Source: Antedon bifida (Eukaryota > Echinodermata > Crinoidea > Comatulida > Antedonidae). From it: a stretch of DNA of 64,000 bases. The DNA lies in contig OY727095.1 in the NCBI GenBank assembly GCA_963402885.1, forward strand, positions 31,625,001 to 31,689,000. Reading direction: 5' to 3'. Numbering within the stretch: position 1 is the first letter of the stretch; every line of letters begins with the position of its first letter. Made by a program: the position numbers and the translations under genes. The notes beneath the pieces were generated by a model. That model did not search any database. It saw only the letters and a list, made by a program, of their open reading frames with translations, and was not told the DNA's origin. Below, in pieces: positions 36,774 through 49,400 of the stretch.

Positions 36774-37078
36774 GGTCTATACAAGCATACATCGATGAAT
36801 CAGGAACTGAATGTTAGCATTTGACACAGTAAAGAACTATTATAAATTTCGGGAAAGTGTTTGATTTGACCTACATGATGTTTTACAAAAGTATATCGGG
36901 GCGAAAATAGGCTTAACTTAAATGATCCATGAAATGACAATTTTCTATATAATTACACATGAATATACATACACACCGAAGCAATCATAAACTTTGCATT
37001 AATGACTTGATGATTATGCATGGGTATTAAGTAGTAGTAATAAAAGTAATGGAGCGTCTTGCCACTTTTACACACGCA

Positions 37079-37086
37079 TATAAAAG
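37079..37086 (+). promoter_or_regulatory. TATA box of the small secreted-peptide gene
   Basis: TATAAAAG lies about 30 bp before a short segment that ends in a good donor (TTTG|GTAAGT at 37159/37160). That segment would be a 5' UTR exon of roughly 37110-37159, and the first coding exon follows after a 449-bp intron. Confidence 0.5.
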
Positions 37087-37109
37087 CTGTATTTGAAATG
37101 GACTTTATT

Positions 37110-37159
37110 TTACAATACGACTTTAATTCTGCGGCAGCAACAGTAGTACATCTTATTTG
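37110..37159 (+). other. Probable 5' UTR exon of the small secreted-peptide gene
   Basis: It lies just after the TATA box and ends at a GTAAGT donor. Its start is only estimated from TATA spacing. Confidence 0.4.
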
Positions 37160-37613
37160 GTAAGTTAACGGAACATTGGAAAATACTTTTTATTTTTAGA
37201 GAGTTAGTGACTCATACATCTCTTTATAAAATTCGGACATTAGGCCTTTTTTTTTTAGAGTTGGCGAACTTTGTATTATAAGTTTTACTATCTCACGTGG
37301 AGTAACATGTATCGGTAATTGACGCTTAGCATTCCTTAAGATGGTCCATATCTGGACCCTATAATTTAGGATGATGGTTTTGGCCACGATTGTATGAAAG
37401 CGTATTTTCTTTCATTTTTTACAAACGAAACACAACATTTAATGTGAATCTCAGAGGCCAGTGCACTTGGAAAAGGAAATAATTAGGCATGGCTTATGTG
37501 CGCAATGCATTTATCATTTGCTGTAGTGTAACTATCTATATTGTATTGATGTGTAATTGTAGCCTATTTTGTATACCGTATTGCTTCATATCTTCTTTTT
37601 TTCTTTAGCAATT

Positions 37614-40600
37614 ATGAATAAGGCACTTGCTCTATTGTTTACGATGTGTTTGCTAAATGCATTCATACTAACGAATTCTGCTTCTGAAGGTGAAGGTATG
37701 TATGCCACATAAAGCAACTAAATACTTGTATTTGTAAGTTATTGTATCTTGTACATTAAAATTTCCAATTTGACCCGGTAGTTGTGTACCAAGTAGGCCT
37801 AGACATTACCAAACTTTAGATGTAGTTCTATAAGAGGTACCTGTAAATTTCTGGGTACAAAATTCGGAAATTAGGAGGCGACAAAATGAACAAATAAGCC
37901 TAATATTTTTAAAAATGACATTATTGGTAACTAACGTTTTAAATACAACAATGCTTGATATTTATAATAATGTAGACACTAATTTATTCTTGAGCTATGG
38001 AGAATTAATTTTTTCCGAAATAAAAGATGAATGAATGAATGAATGATACTATATCACACAAAAGCTGTGCGGACAATGTTCATAAAGTTTGAACAAAACT
38101 GATAATCGAATTTAAATTCGGACGAAGAAACATAGTTCTTCTTTACACTAGCGAACAATGTTCGATACAATATACCACAAAAGTTGCGCGCAAACAATTT
38201 TCTCATAAAGCTTGAACAAAACTGATAATCGAATCGAAATTCTGACAAAGAAACAAAGTATCTTTACACACTAGCGAACATTTCGTTCTCATTTTGTTGT
38301 TATCAGCATTGCATCATTAATTCATGTACTTCTATATAATCTTCACACATCAATCACACATCTAGTTAGTTGTACTTTTAATAGTTGTTGTTTGATGTAC
38401 AAAAAGACAATGATGGTTGTAATGACAACGAATCCATTAACTTTGGTAAAAATACTCTTAAGAGAAGATGATGAAACTTTCTCCTCAAACATATGGCGAC
38501 ATAGCTCTCTAAACCGGAGACAACATTTTTTCTTCATGTGTGAACTCGACCTATTATCTGAGGAGTCTGAAAGTAACAGTCACATTGTTCGGCGTAGTTA
38601 AATCTCCCTATTATATGATTTTGCTTGACATTACGAGAAAATTATTTTCCTTTTCTAAAGCTCTGTCTACACTATCAAACTAGTTTGACAAGTGTGTTGT
38701 GCCCAAATATGGTATTGATGTGCCCAAATATGCAGGTATATCATCATCATCATGTCCTATGGGCATATCACATTTTGTTGTCACATAAAGTTTGATAGTG
38801 TAGACAGAGCTTTAGACCTTAAGCTAAAATTATGAGCGTCTTCCTTATTTGCATAGAACATTGCTATTTACGTTTATTTTGTAAATAGATTATGTCTTAA
38901 TATGTAGGCCTAAGTAATTAAATGTGTACATTCAGTGATTTATTCGACAATTTGCCGACAATCTTATAAATCGACGCCAATATATATTTATAGTGAATAA
39001 AGTATTTTAAACTCAATCTAAATCAAACTATAGTATTATTTTTTTCACCATGGTTAATAAAATGTTATTCATTTTGTTGCAACAAGGAAACACGGACGGA
39101 TCATGTAAGTTAAACTTATATTATTGTATTTGTTTTTATATTGTATTGTATTTTTGTTTTATTTAGACAGAATTAGTGATTAAATTGTATAGATACAGTG
39201 TGATAACTAGTACAGAATATCATCAGATTAGATGATTTAATCATTGAAATCCGTTCTGCAGGATAAAATATCGGCCACATAAAACTAAGTCTCACTCGAA
39301 TTCAAAGTGTTCTTAATGTATAAGTCAGAGTGGGGCAAACATCTGACCAATTACTAAAATCCCTGACGCAAAGGAGAACTAATTCTATATTGTTTGATAT
39401 ACCATGGAGGTATTTTTCCATGGATTTACGCATTAGACACTTTCCATTGACTAGTACGACGATATGACACGACAATGATAACGTCACTCTTAATTAATAC
39501 CATCACTTATTCGATTTCTCTAATTAACAAATGTTATGTTTGCATATTTACAATTGAAGTATATTTACTTTATCGTTTTTATTTAGCTTTTTGCTTATTT
39601 TATTTTGTATCTCCATTGAGATTCAGCCAGCATTGTCATTTTCAGTAATTTTACTTTGGAAGATAGGAACAATAATATATTCGATTCATATAGTACATTT
39701 TCAGATATTTTACAAAATGGAAACATATTTATTTATCATTATTGTACCAGAGTTTAGATCGCTTTGTTTTAAGTCAATGGTTTTGCTTAAGTCAAAGTTG
39801 AGTTAATTACGTTTTCAAATTCTATTCAATATAGGATAAAAAAATGGTTTGATAAATCTTTTTTTTATACTTAACTTGACTTAAGCAAAAATATTAAAAA
39901 ATTACAGCACAGGGAAGATGAATGAGAGCACAATATTATCTTTTCTATTTTTTTATAGTAATTACACATTGTTAAAGATGTATTGTCCCTTTGACTAATT
40001 CCAAAAAAATAAAAAATAACAGATTTCGAAAAAAGGTGGGTCATTTTGAAGTATCATAATAGTTATTAACTATCACCAAAAATTTGTCGAAAAAAAAATC
40101 ATTTAACTGAAATACAGACGTTTTTTTTGTTAAAAAAATAACTCTGACTTCCAGTCAAAGTTTTCGATCAAAACATACCCCATAGTGAAACGCGCTTGTT
40201 TGGCTACTCTGTATGCATAATCATAAAACTTCCTCACGATCTGTGTGAAAATACCTTCTCAACCATGACGAGTTGTAAACAATCCTAATTAGCATATGCA
40301 TAATGCGTACTCGTGGTTTGAAATCTTTGTTTACTTTTGCTCGCGACGATTTTCCAGACGAAATGTAATCAAACTAATTTACCTGTTAATTACGTAAACT
40401 TGTTGTTTTTGGCTCGAATTTTCGACTTAAAGTGAATAACTTTAATATTACTTTGATATGGCCAATTTAAATTTAGAAAATTTTGACCTTCATTTTTTTG
40501 TGTTTCAAGGGACAATACATCTTTAATATATTCATATTTTGCACTTTTAAAATGTTAACACTAATTAATTATACCATAATTAAGAAAAAATATAAACAAA

Positions 40601-42083
40601 ATTACAGCACAGGGATGGTGAATGAGAGCACAATATTATCTTATCTATTTTTTTATAGTAATAACACATTGTCAATATATTGATATTTTTCATATTTTTT
40701 ATAACATAAATAGAGATTTATTAATCAATAGATTACTTTCGTCTATTTATCTTTTATATTTTAATAAAAACACCCGATTATAACCTAAAATAGCACCCTA
40801 TGTTCACAAGCATGCTAAGTTAAAAGCACAGGCACATTTTGAAATGTCTTGCTTAAAACAAATAAAAATATTAAAACTTATCTTTGTATATCTCGTTTTA
40901 ATCAGCTGGCCCAGAAGAAGATAGTAAGTATTGTAAAAGTGTGAATATAGAATAATGGGTCTAGCCTAAAAATGTGGAGAGTTTGAAGGGTGGAGGGGGT
41001 ATGTTGGTGATCATCATCGTTTTGGACATTGGGGACTGGTCCTGGTTGCTTTCTGTTGATTTTTCCTGTTCCGTGTCCCGCTTGTCTTTGTCCCTTCGTT
41101 TTGTGTCCCAGGCAGACCCGACTCAAGATCCTGTATCTTTCTGGGATACTGCCTTCTTCCTTTCCCCCAGATTTATTGTTTTTTGTCTATGTTATTTCTT
41201 ATTTATTCAATTATTGTTTAAAAGTGAATTAAATTGAATTGAAAAAGTAGTCTAGTATTATGTGCTGCTATAATCATAATGTATACAATCTAAGAATTTG
41301 TCTGTTAATAGATATTTAGAGATATTAGATATATCTATAATTTAAAATGTTAAACATAATTTCTTAAATACTTGTTTTCAAAAAAGAGGGAGATCATAAA
41401 ATAATTATATTTTAATTCTAAAGCTCTGTTTACACTATTAAACTAGTTTGACAAAAAAAGTGTGATGTTCTCAAATTTGGTAGTGATATTACATCACCAT
41501 GTCTATATATGGGCACATCACATTTTGTTGTCACATAAAATTTGATAGTGTAGTTAGACAGATAAGAAATTACAATTGTTGAATTAGTTTCTGTTCAATT
41601 TAGACATTGGATCGGATTCATGGATGTACTCGTTTGGGTCTGATGGTGATGGAGGTGGACAGTTACTTAAACGAACATGTAAGTAAATGTAGAGCAACAT
41701 GGAGAGGAAAAACAACAGAAAAACAAATGTTATTGTAAACTGAATTTTTTTTTTACGGTGTCGCGGATGCAAACTTTAGACGAACACAAGGTTTTATTGA
41801 TAGACTTGTTACTTAAAAGATGAATTATGACATTCTTAATATTATGTATAAGCCTTGTCTCGGCAAAATGATAATATCACTACTGTAACGAGTGTTACAC
41901 TACTATGCATAATTTACTATGTGGCTATCAGTAATTTGGTATTTTATATATTTGTATAAGTAATTTGACACATTTCAATTAACTTAACTTACTTAAATAC
42001 AATTCTTAATCTTCAATAAGTTAATATTCAACCATAAATCATATTTTGCAGTAGAAGAACTGGATGGTGATGTTGTTATGTAA
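37614..42083 (+). CDS. Predicted 74-residue secreted peptide precursor with two microexons
   Basis: Coding parts: 37614-37695, 39087-39104, 40906-40923, 41604-41678, 42052-42083. All joins are phase 1 and all introns GT-AG, four of the five donors being GTAAGT or GTAAGG. The protein starts with MNKALALLFTMCLLNAFIL, a clear signal peptide probably cut near NSAS/EGEG. The rest is acidic and glycine-rich: two 18-nt exons encode GNTDGS and SGPEED, and the fourth exon encodes NIGSDSWMYSFGSDGDGGGQ ending LLKR. The Lys-Arg pair is a possible convertase site, leaving a tail TLEELDGDVVM. There is no cysteine and no C-terminal Gly for amidation next to the dibasic site. I do not recognise the family; neuropeptide-like precursor or small acidic secreted protein are the options. 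No database search was possible. Confidence 0.62.
38048..38283 (+). repeat. Tandem duplication, about 117-bp unit
   Basis: Two copies sharing GAACAAAACTGATAATCGAAT and CACTAGCGAACA, in the secreted-peptide gene intron before the first microexon. Confidence 0.75.
38656..38814. mobile_element. MITE family M1, copy 9
   Basis: Well-preserved ends, in the secreted-peptide gene intron before the first microexon. Confidence 0.9.
39580..39660 (+). repeat. Interspersed repeat, second copy of the TTTTGCTTATTTTGTATCTCC family
   Basis: TAGCTTTTTGCTTATTTTAT and GCATTGTCATTTTCAGTAAT match the 7320 copy. Confidence 0.55.
39902..39971 (+). repeat. Direct repeat flanking MITE M2 copy 2, left copy
   Basis: TTACAGCACAGGG through TATTATCTTTTCTATTTTT; about 72 bp repeated with few changes at 40603-40675. 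Confidence 0.75.
39972..40526. mobile_element. MITE family M2, copy 2, long version
   Basis: Inverted ends TTAAAGATGTATTGTCCC and GGGACAATACATCTTTAA. About 555 bp, in the secreted-peptide gene intron between the microexons. Confidence 0.82.
40603..40675 (+). repeat. Direct repeat flanking MITE M2 copy 2, right copy
   Basis: TTACAGCACAGGGATGGTGA and onward matches the left copy; the gap to the MITE end is about 75 bp. Confidence 0.75.
40975..41248 (+). repeat. Probable LINE 3' UTR and tail
   Basis: C/T-rich segment with higher GC than its surroundings, ending GAATTAAATTGAATTGAAAA. It lies in intron 4 of the secreted-peptide gene; open frames within it look fortuitous. Confidence 0.45.
41420..41562. 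mobile_element. MITE family M1, copy 10
   Basis: Right end decayed (GTGTAGTTAGACAG). It ends about 40 bp before the acceptor of the exon at 41604. Confidence 0.85.
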
Positions 42084-42297
42084 ACAAAAGGTAAGGAATA
42101 TTTATAAAAACACTTATCCAATACTTTGTCTTTGCCGGTCTCCTCCAAATAAAGTATGATGGCATCCTAACCAAAAAAAGACAAAACAAACATGTTTAGG
42201 AATATTTGTTTTGTGATTTACCGATGTTTAAATTATACAAGTGTTAAAAACATACAAAGTATTATATTGACTTGTTATTAATAATTTATCTCAACAG

Positions 42298-42434
42298 AAT
42301 GGAGACGTCAGCATGGCTATCAACTCCTCCCAGAAGATTTTGTTATGATGTTGTTTGAATGTCATAAGGGAAGAGAATTAAACATAACAATGCAAAACAT
42401 GTATCACTTTAACAATAAAAATAAAAAACTGTAC
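42298..42434 (+). other. 3' UTR exon and poly(A) signal of the small secreted-peptide gene
   Basis: The stop codon at 42081 is followed after 7 nt by a donor (AAAAG|GTAAGG at 42090). An acceptor CAACAG at 42297 opens this exon, and AATAAA at 42414-42419 is the likely poly(A) signal. Confidence 0.5.
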
Positions 42435-43029
42435 AACTAAAAAAGTATTTTACCATGAATAAAAAGTAATTTTGTAGACTGTTGTCAAGTCATAGAGACT
42501 CCTATACCATATGTTACAATGTTTACTCATTTGTAAATTCAACATATTAGATTAATTATGTTTAATGACACTAATTACCTCATAAAGGGTGTGTTCAAAT
42601 AAATGTTACTGATACACATTTTAAAACGTGTCATCTTGTGTTTTAAATGACCTTTCAAGTGGTTTTACTACAGGTGTGAATAATAGCCATATTAGCTGCA
42701 TACTCATCAAATAGAACCTATTATACAACAAACCTTGAGTATCCTTGCATTTGATTGGTTGATTTTGTTTCCATACATTATTTTCCCAGTTTAAGTTTTT
42801 AGGGTGCTAATGCGATACACTAGACTGATTTAAAACCAATTTTTACTATACTGGATGCAGTCTATATCTGCTTACTTCACAGCCAAATCTGATTTAAATT
42901 GGCCTAGTCGACATTTGATTCAAGATGGATGCAGGCGATTAATTGAATGTTTAGTTTAGAAACAGTTGGTGTGTTAAAATTGTTATTTGTTTTTTTTTAT
43001 GTCTTTAGGCACATGTAGCCAAGGATTAC

Positions 43030-43275
43030 CAATAGTAAATTAATCCCCCTGATAAAGGGGCTATTTTGTGAACCAGGGGTTACTCGTCTCAAATGATGAA
43101 CTGGGTTCACAAGTGCAAACTGTGTGCACTAGACCTATGGTTTATAGTCCTTATCTGAGAAGACTTGTTCTACCACTAGAACTAGGAGCGAGGCATCCTC
43201 GAACCCATGCCGATATTGTTGGCTCTTTAGGTACGGTAAACAGCGCCTCTGCCTTAACTGCTCAGCCATATTTTG
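43030..43275 (-). repeat. tRNA-derived SINE (type B), reverse copy
   Basis: On the minus strand it reads GGCTGAGCAGTTAAGGCAG, GGGTTCGAGGATG, then GATAAGGACTATAAACCATA, matching the 60088 copy. It lies immediately downstream of the mannosidase stop codon. Confidence 0.65.
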
Positions 43276-43407
43276 TTTATTGAATTGATTGATTGCTCTA
43301 TTCAGCGAGGCTCTGAGGCTTGGAACAGCCAGGTTTTCAATTCTCCCCCCTCTTCATTATTTGAATACTATAATTATAATGTCTTTAATTTGCTTTTACT
43401 CGCTTGT

Positions 43408-43490
43408 TTATGTGAATTCAACAAAAAATGTTCTGATGTCTTGAGGAGATATTGTGAATTCTGTCCCTCTCAATTCTTCACCTTGGTGAT
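43408..43490 (-). CDS. MAN2B2: MAN2B2 last exon
   Basis: Encodes [20 protein letters not shown] then TFFVEFT and a TAA stop. The split Tyr codon matches the phase 1 end of exon 18, and the ending matches the family's C-terminus. Confidence 0.88.
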
Positions 43491-46400
43491 CTAAATATTG
43501 AATAAAATGTTGTTTATTTGGTTAGGCCTATATACTTTCACAAAATTCAAGCAAATTTACTTAAAATATAAAACAACAATTTTAACGGGAATTTACTTAC
43601 ATAATTCATTGCTTTTGTTATTTTTGGTATTTGTGTTCCATTTCCAACGTTTTAAATCTTTTTTTGACCAAATTCCAGTTAAACTACGCTCATCAATTGA
43701 CGATATATTTCCAAACTTTACCAGCAGTTTCTAAGAACAAAAATATATAATTAATCGAAATATAACAATAACAAATAGATTTTTAAATTTAAAGATGGGC
43801 TTATTATCCAAAGATGGGCTTATGCTTGGTACAGCCCTACTCACCTGTATATCAATGCTAACTGGTTTTGACATTGAAGAATTTTTTCCTTCAGCAAACA
43901 AATGATGAAATCGAATCATTAACCTTTTGAAATTCTCCGTCGTCTGCTCTTTTCTTTTTTCACCTGCAAAAGAAGATCACATAATTGCATACTTCATTTA
44001 AGAATCAATGGGTTTCAGAAATTTTACATATTAAGGTTTTATCATATCCGTAATGCATAACATTGTTCGCACAATTTTGAATATGCAATGCTATCATATT
44101 GTGTTACCTATAGTTAATGTACACCTCAGAAAGTCATTAACTTGTTGCCTGTACTTGGATGGATCAGTAGAAGACTGACTTTAGAAGACTTTATATCTCA
44201 CAAATACCAATTTATTTATTTATTCAACTTCTCACTAAAAATGTACATACCAAAAAAAATAGACAAAACACATATATACCGCTAAAACGGTCCAGTCTCA
44301 ATTGCACAATGAAAACGTATATAAAATTATAATAAATATTAAAGTAGGCCTATATAGCATTCAATACTACTACCTGTCCCTACCTTTTCCAAATTCCACA
44401 TTACTTTTAATATCATTCATATGTTTTGAGTGGTTATTGTCATAATTCCAACCTGGTGTCTTTAATGTTAACAAATGTACGTTAGCTGGGAGCTCAAATG
44501 TAATGCTGGAAAATTTGATATTGAAAAGCTTGCGCCATTTTTCTATGAAAAGAGGTGTTGCATCTACAATTGAAAAGTGTAAAACAATTTCTATATTTTA
44601 TATATTTAAGTGTTTTTATGCATTTGCGAAATTAATGTTGCTCATTCTATAGTAGTTTGTTTACTAGCAGTTTCATACGCAGAAAAAAAAGGTCACAAGT
44701 CATAGTTCATCAATGAAGGACATATATGGACATGATGATGTCATATCACTACCATATTTGAGCACGTCACACTTTTTTGTCACATAAAGTTTGATAGTGT
44801 AGACAGAGCTTAATACACAATCACAAAATATGATTGGGTGTCAATTACGATGCCCTTAACGACTTTAAATGTGTAAATGCACATATTTTAACATACCTTT
44901 CCTAGAATGGAACACACTAGTCAATTGCTCTTCTTGTCTATAGTCAGCAGCCAACACTAGTGGAGGATTCTCTAACTGCAGCCTGGCCTGATGTTGTAAA
45001 AGACTTGAGAGGCTACTATTGGCCAGCAGAAGCCAAAGTGTAGGACGGACAATCACGGTATCATTCAGCGTTAGGTTGAAATTGTGGTCTTCAAATTCAT
45101 TGTTGACAAGTCGACGAAGTAACATCATCTGAAACATTTGTTAATATAATAATTATTGATACAGCTGTGGTTGAATGAACTATTGTTTAAAAAAGCTCTG
45201 TCTACACTATCAAACTAGGCAGAAATGTGTGATGTGCCCAAATATGGTAGTGATGTGCTTAAATATGGTAGTGATATGACATCATCATGACCATATATGG
45301 GCACATCACATTTTTGTGTCACATAAAGTTTGATAGTGTAGACAGAGCTTTATACAGTACACTACCACCACCTACCTCCATCTCACCATCAGAGATGCTA
45401 CCAACACCATGCGTTCTTTCTGCTAGTGCAGTGAAACGAATATCTGATTTGATATCTTCAATAAATGCAGTGGACACCATGGGGTAATAGTTCTGAAACA
45501 AGAGAAAAATACCTATAAATTAAAAAATATAAAGTGATTAGTTTCAGATCATCTGAGCATGTCTAAAAACGATTTAACATTCTGAAGATACATTATTGTC
45601 AGGATTGTTGCAGATGAAATGGGAATAGTCAAAATGTTGGGACCATGCTGTGTACATGAAATTTCCTCATTATTATTTATCTAGAATACCTGAGCCACTG
45701 GTTCCGAGACATTGTCACGAGGGCGTCTTTCCATCATCTGATACGCATTTTCATCTGTATGGATGGTACGATAATTATGTATACTTGTTTTAAATCTAGA
45801 ACAAAATATCATGAAAATTGACATCTAATCTATACAATGTGTGTACAAACAATCTAATATCACAATTTGAATATGGTAACATACATACATGTATTATGTA
45901 GCTCTTTATATGTGCATTATATTTCAATAATTTTCTCTACTATATGTTTCATTCATTCTACCATTACTATTTACTATTCTAACTATTTCAGTGTGAATAT
46001 TTTACTGTAATGACTACAATTTCACACACAATTTTGTTGGTGTATATCCTGTATCATTTAAGTCTAATGAGGCTAATGCATACTAATGTTTTTGTTTTGG
46101 ATAATGCTTATCATGAGTTATGTGCTTAAGATGCCATAGGTTTAAATAAACCTTTGTAAGTAAATCTGAATATGAACCTATCTAATGATATACAGTACTA
46201 GGTTCAAATTATGAATCAATTCTGCTGCAGGTTCAAATAAATGTCTTAAAATGACCATGATCAACTCTGAATGTGAGCATATCTAGATAAAGTTCAGATT
46301 AAATTCTGCTGCAGGTGAAAATAAACATCTTAAGTTAATCATGATCAACTATGAATGTGACCATATCTAGATAAAGTTCAGAATCAATCCTGCTGCAGGT

Positions 46401-49400
46401 TCAAATAAACATCTTAAGTTGATCATGATCAACTCTGAATGTAAACATATCTAGATAAAGTTCAGAATCAAGTCTGCTGCAGGTTCAAATAAACGTCTTA
46501 AGTTGATCATGATCAAGTTTGAATGTAAACATTATCTAGATAAAGTTCAGATCAATTCTGCTGCAGGTTCAAATACATGTTTGGTCATGATCAACTCTGA
46601 ATGTGAACATATCTAGATAAATTTCAAAACCAATTCTGCTGCAAGTTCGAATAAACGTCTTAAGTTGATCATGATCAACTCTGAATGTGAACCTAACTCA
46701 TGATATATTAAATAATACCTGATAATAAGCTCTTTATTGATCCTCAATGGTCCCACCTGCAAATCCACTTCAACGCGGTTACAAATCAGATTGTCATGGT
46801 AACCAGGTATTGTATACAGACGGAAAGTTACAACATATCTTGGTTTGTCCTGAAAAAGGCTAAAAAAAAACACTAATAGAAAAAAATAGTAGAAATTTCA
46901 CTAATTATTTCTAAAATGTAATAAGCTTACTCATAAAAACTTTGCCGTATTTCCTGGACTAGAGGCCCACGAACCACATCCAACTTGACCTTTTGACCTA
47001 CGACCTGAGAATCTGCTTTTGGTCGGAAGATATAGTTGTTTGAAACCTGTCCATTGGCAACATCGGAATGAGCATCATATTCCATAAATAAGTTCTGGAA
47101 TTTTATTTGATTTCCAGATTGTCTGAAAAAAAAAAGTGTAAATATCATCAACATTTTGAATTTGTTTTTTAAAGATGTATTGTCCCCCAAAAACATGAAA
47201 AAATAAAGATTAATAAAATCAGATTTTGAATAGGCAATTTCACAGTTTTAATAAAGTTATTCACTTCTGTAGAAAAAAAATCGTCAAAAAAAATTATTTC
47301 ACTTATAAAAAGACAAAAGAAATGGTTAATTTCAACCAAAACCATTGTCTTCCAGACAATTTAGGTATATTTTGCTTAAATTACATTTTTTTGGTCATAG
47401 TGAATAACTATTATGCGATATTAAAATGGCATATTATAAAAAAATGTAAAAAATTATTTTTTAGGGGGACAATACATCTTTAAGGTTAATATTACATAAG
47501 TATCGATTAATCAACTATTAATTACTGAAATCTGATCCATCAATCAATTAATCAATCAATCAATAAATATATGTCAATAACAAACTCTTACTTTAGTGTA
47601 ATGTATTCCAAATAGTTGGTTGTATTATCAACTGTTATCTCATAACAGTCATTACCAATAGCCACAAAAGTGTTCTCTGTATATTTATTTCCTTTTCTTG
47701 AGTTTGTCATCTGCTTTGAATTCGTCGTCTGCTTTGAATTCGTCGTCTGCTTCAACTTATGATACACTGTGGATGATGTCATCTGTGACCCATGGGTATG
47801 GTTGCTGTCTTGGTAACCACTTTGAATAAAGTATGTATTATAACCCAAAGCTGGTAATTCGGCAAAGAAAAACAACTGGTAAGGGCCGCTCTTGTTTAAA
47901 GGAGGTGAAACCTGTAAAATGAAAATCATATTAATCATGAAAAAGTTGGAACTTTTAGTCAAACACAACAACGTTAAAAAAGTTAATTGTAACTGGTGAC
48001 CTATCTACATGCTTTGCTTTATTGGTGTTAGTATCTACAGTAATATTTACAGTACTTGTAATTCACTTCACTTCACAACTACAGTATCTTGACTAAAATG
48101 ATTGATAAAATGCCAGCCATGTACGGCATTAAAAACCTAAAGAAAACTTCATACCTGAGCAGAAACACTTTTTCCATCTGCATTTTTGACACTGATGCTC
48201 TTACTAGTAACGTTCAGTCTGATGGTCCTGTTCATTGGCCAGCCAAGTGGGTTGTAAACTATGATAGGCATTGGTTTTGTTGAAATCCTCAGGACCCCAT
48301 TAGCAGGATCTGTCAGTTTACTAAAAAATCTTAGTTAAAATGCCAATGATGTTTTTATTTTATAATGTTAATATGAAAAAGAAAATAGTAATAACACTGA
48401 GACAAAGAATATGTTATAAAATTGAAAGAACATATCTTGACTTCTCATACATTTTTATTCCTTTTATACTGTAGGCTATTTACTTTTTCCCCTATATTTG
48501 GCAACTGCTCCCTATATTTGGCAACTGCTCCCTATATTCCACCTTATTCAACATAAGTTGAATTTATAAATGGAGTTTCATCTCAACTATTCAATTATTT
48601 TCAAATATTTGAGTCAAATACCTTTGGTTCTATGCCCAAGAAAATGAAGCTTAACTTTCTTCTTGTCATCTTTAGTAATCAATCCTTTGATCATTTGTTC
48701 AATTGCATCTCGTACACCATTTGACGACGAGGTTAAATGAGATGCATACATATCACGCACAATTGGTGATTCTGTTCCAGTCACCCCATCATGATGTTGA
48801 ACCTCAGCTGAGGACCATCTAAGCTTCTTTAACCTGTTCAGTGCATATGTCACATCAATTGTTTCAGTTGAGTTTGGTAAGTGCGTATATAGTGAAAATA
48901 TACTTTCTCCGGCATATAACAGTGATTGGCTATGTCTAGCCAAGCCCTTGAGAAAACTTCTGGAAGTATAGAAACCTGTCCAAGCTTCATGAGGTGCTGT
49001 GGATTTTAAATTGAGGCGAAAACAAGTTTTTAATGAAACACATAAATCTTAATTTTAATGATATATCCTGATATTTCTGTAGATTATATTTTGAAAGCTC
49101 TGTTTACACTCTCAAACTAGTTTGACAAAAAAAGTGTGATGCACCCAAATATGGTAGTGAAATGATAGCATCGCATTTTTTTGTCATATAAAGTTGTTTG
49201 CAACAAGACTTTCTGAAAAAATAGATGCTCAGTTGCTTTCTATTCAAAAGTGAAAAGAAAATTGTATATTTAAATTTCATGGTTTGGTATGATCTATGGA
49301 AATTCTTAATACTACTACTACTACTAGAATATAACCAACCTGAAGAATAAGGTATAAAGTCACCCTCAGTCTTGATATCCCATGATTCATGGGCGTCATG

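Larger units (their letters stand above)
34813..37078. other. Intergenic region between acetyltransferase and secreted-peptide genes
   Basis: It holds a fragment shared with 18660-18740 (near 34885-35020), a SINE (35168-35404), a LINE-like 3' end (35500-35690) and a MITE (36633-36773). No exon is evident. Confidence 0.55.

Noticed and set aside
40974-41237. Plus-strand open frames in intron 4 of the peptide gene
   Set aside because: They lie in a LINE-like 3' UTR ending in an AATTG-type tail.
41584-41772. Minus-strand open frame over the peptide-gene exon
   Set aside because: Antisense shadow of the plus-strand exon 41604-41678, whose splice sites and phase are coherent.
45319-45501. Open frame running past MAN2B2 exon 14 into intron
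   Set aside because: The extension reads through the donor into MITE copy 12; the exon ends at 45376.
46838-46859. Alternative acceptor TTTTTCAG for MAN2B2 exon 12
   Set aside because: It breaks the frame of DKPRYVVTF; the upstream TTTTTAG acceptor keeps it and adds LFQ.
48300-48319. Alternative upstream acceptor for MAN2B2 exon 9 (TTTTTTAG)
   Set aside because: It would put the exon out of phase with exon 8 and create a stop; the CTGACAG acceptor 10 nt later fits.
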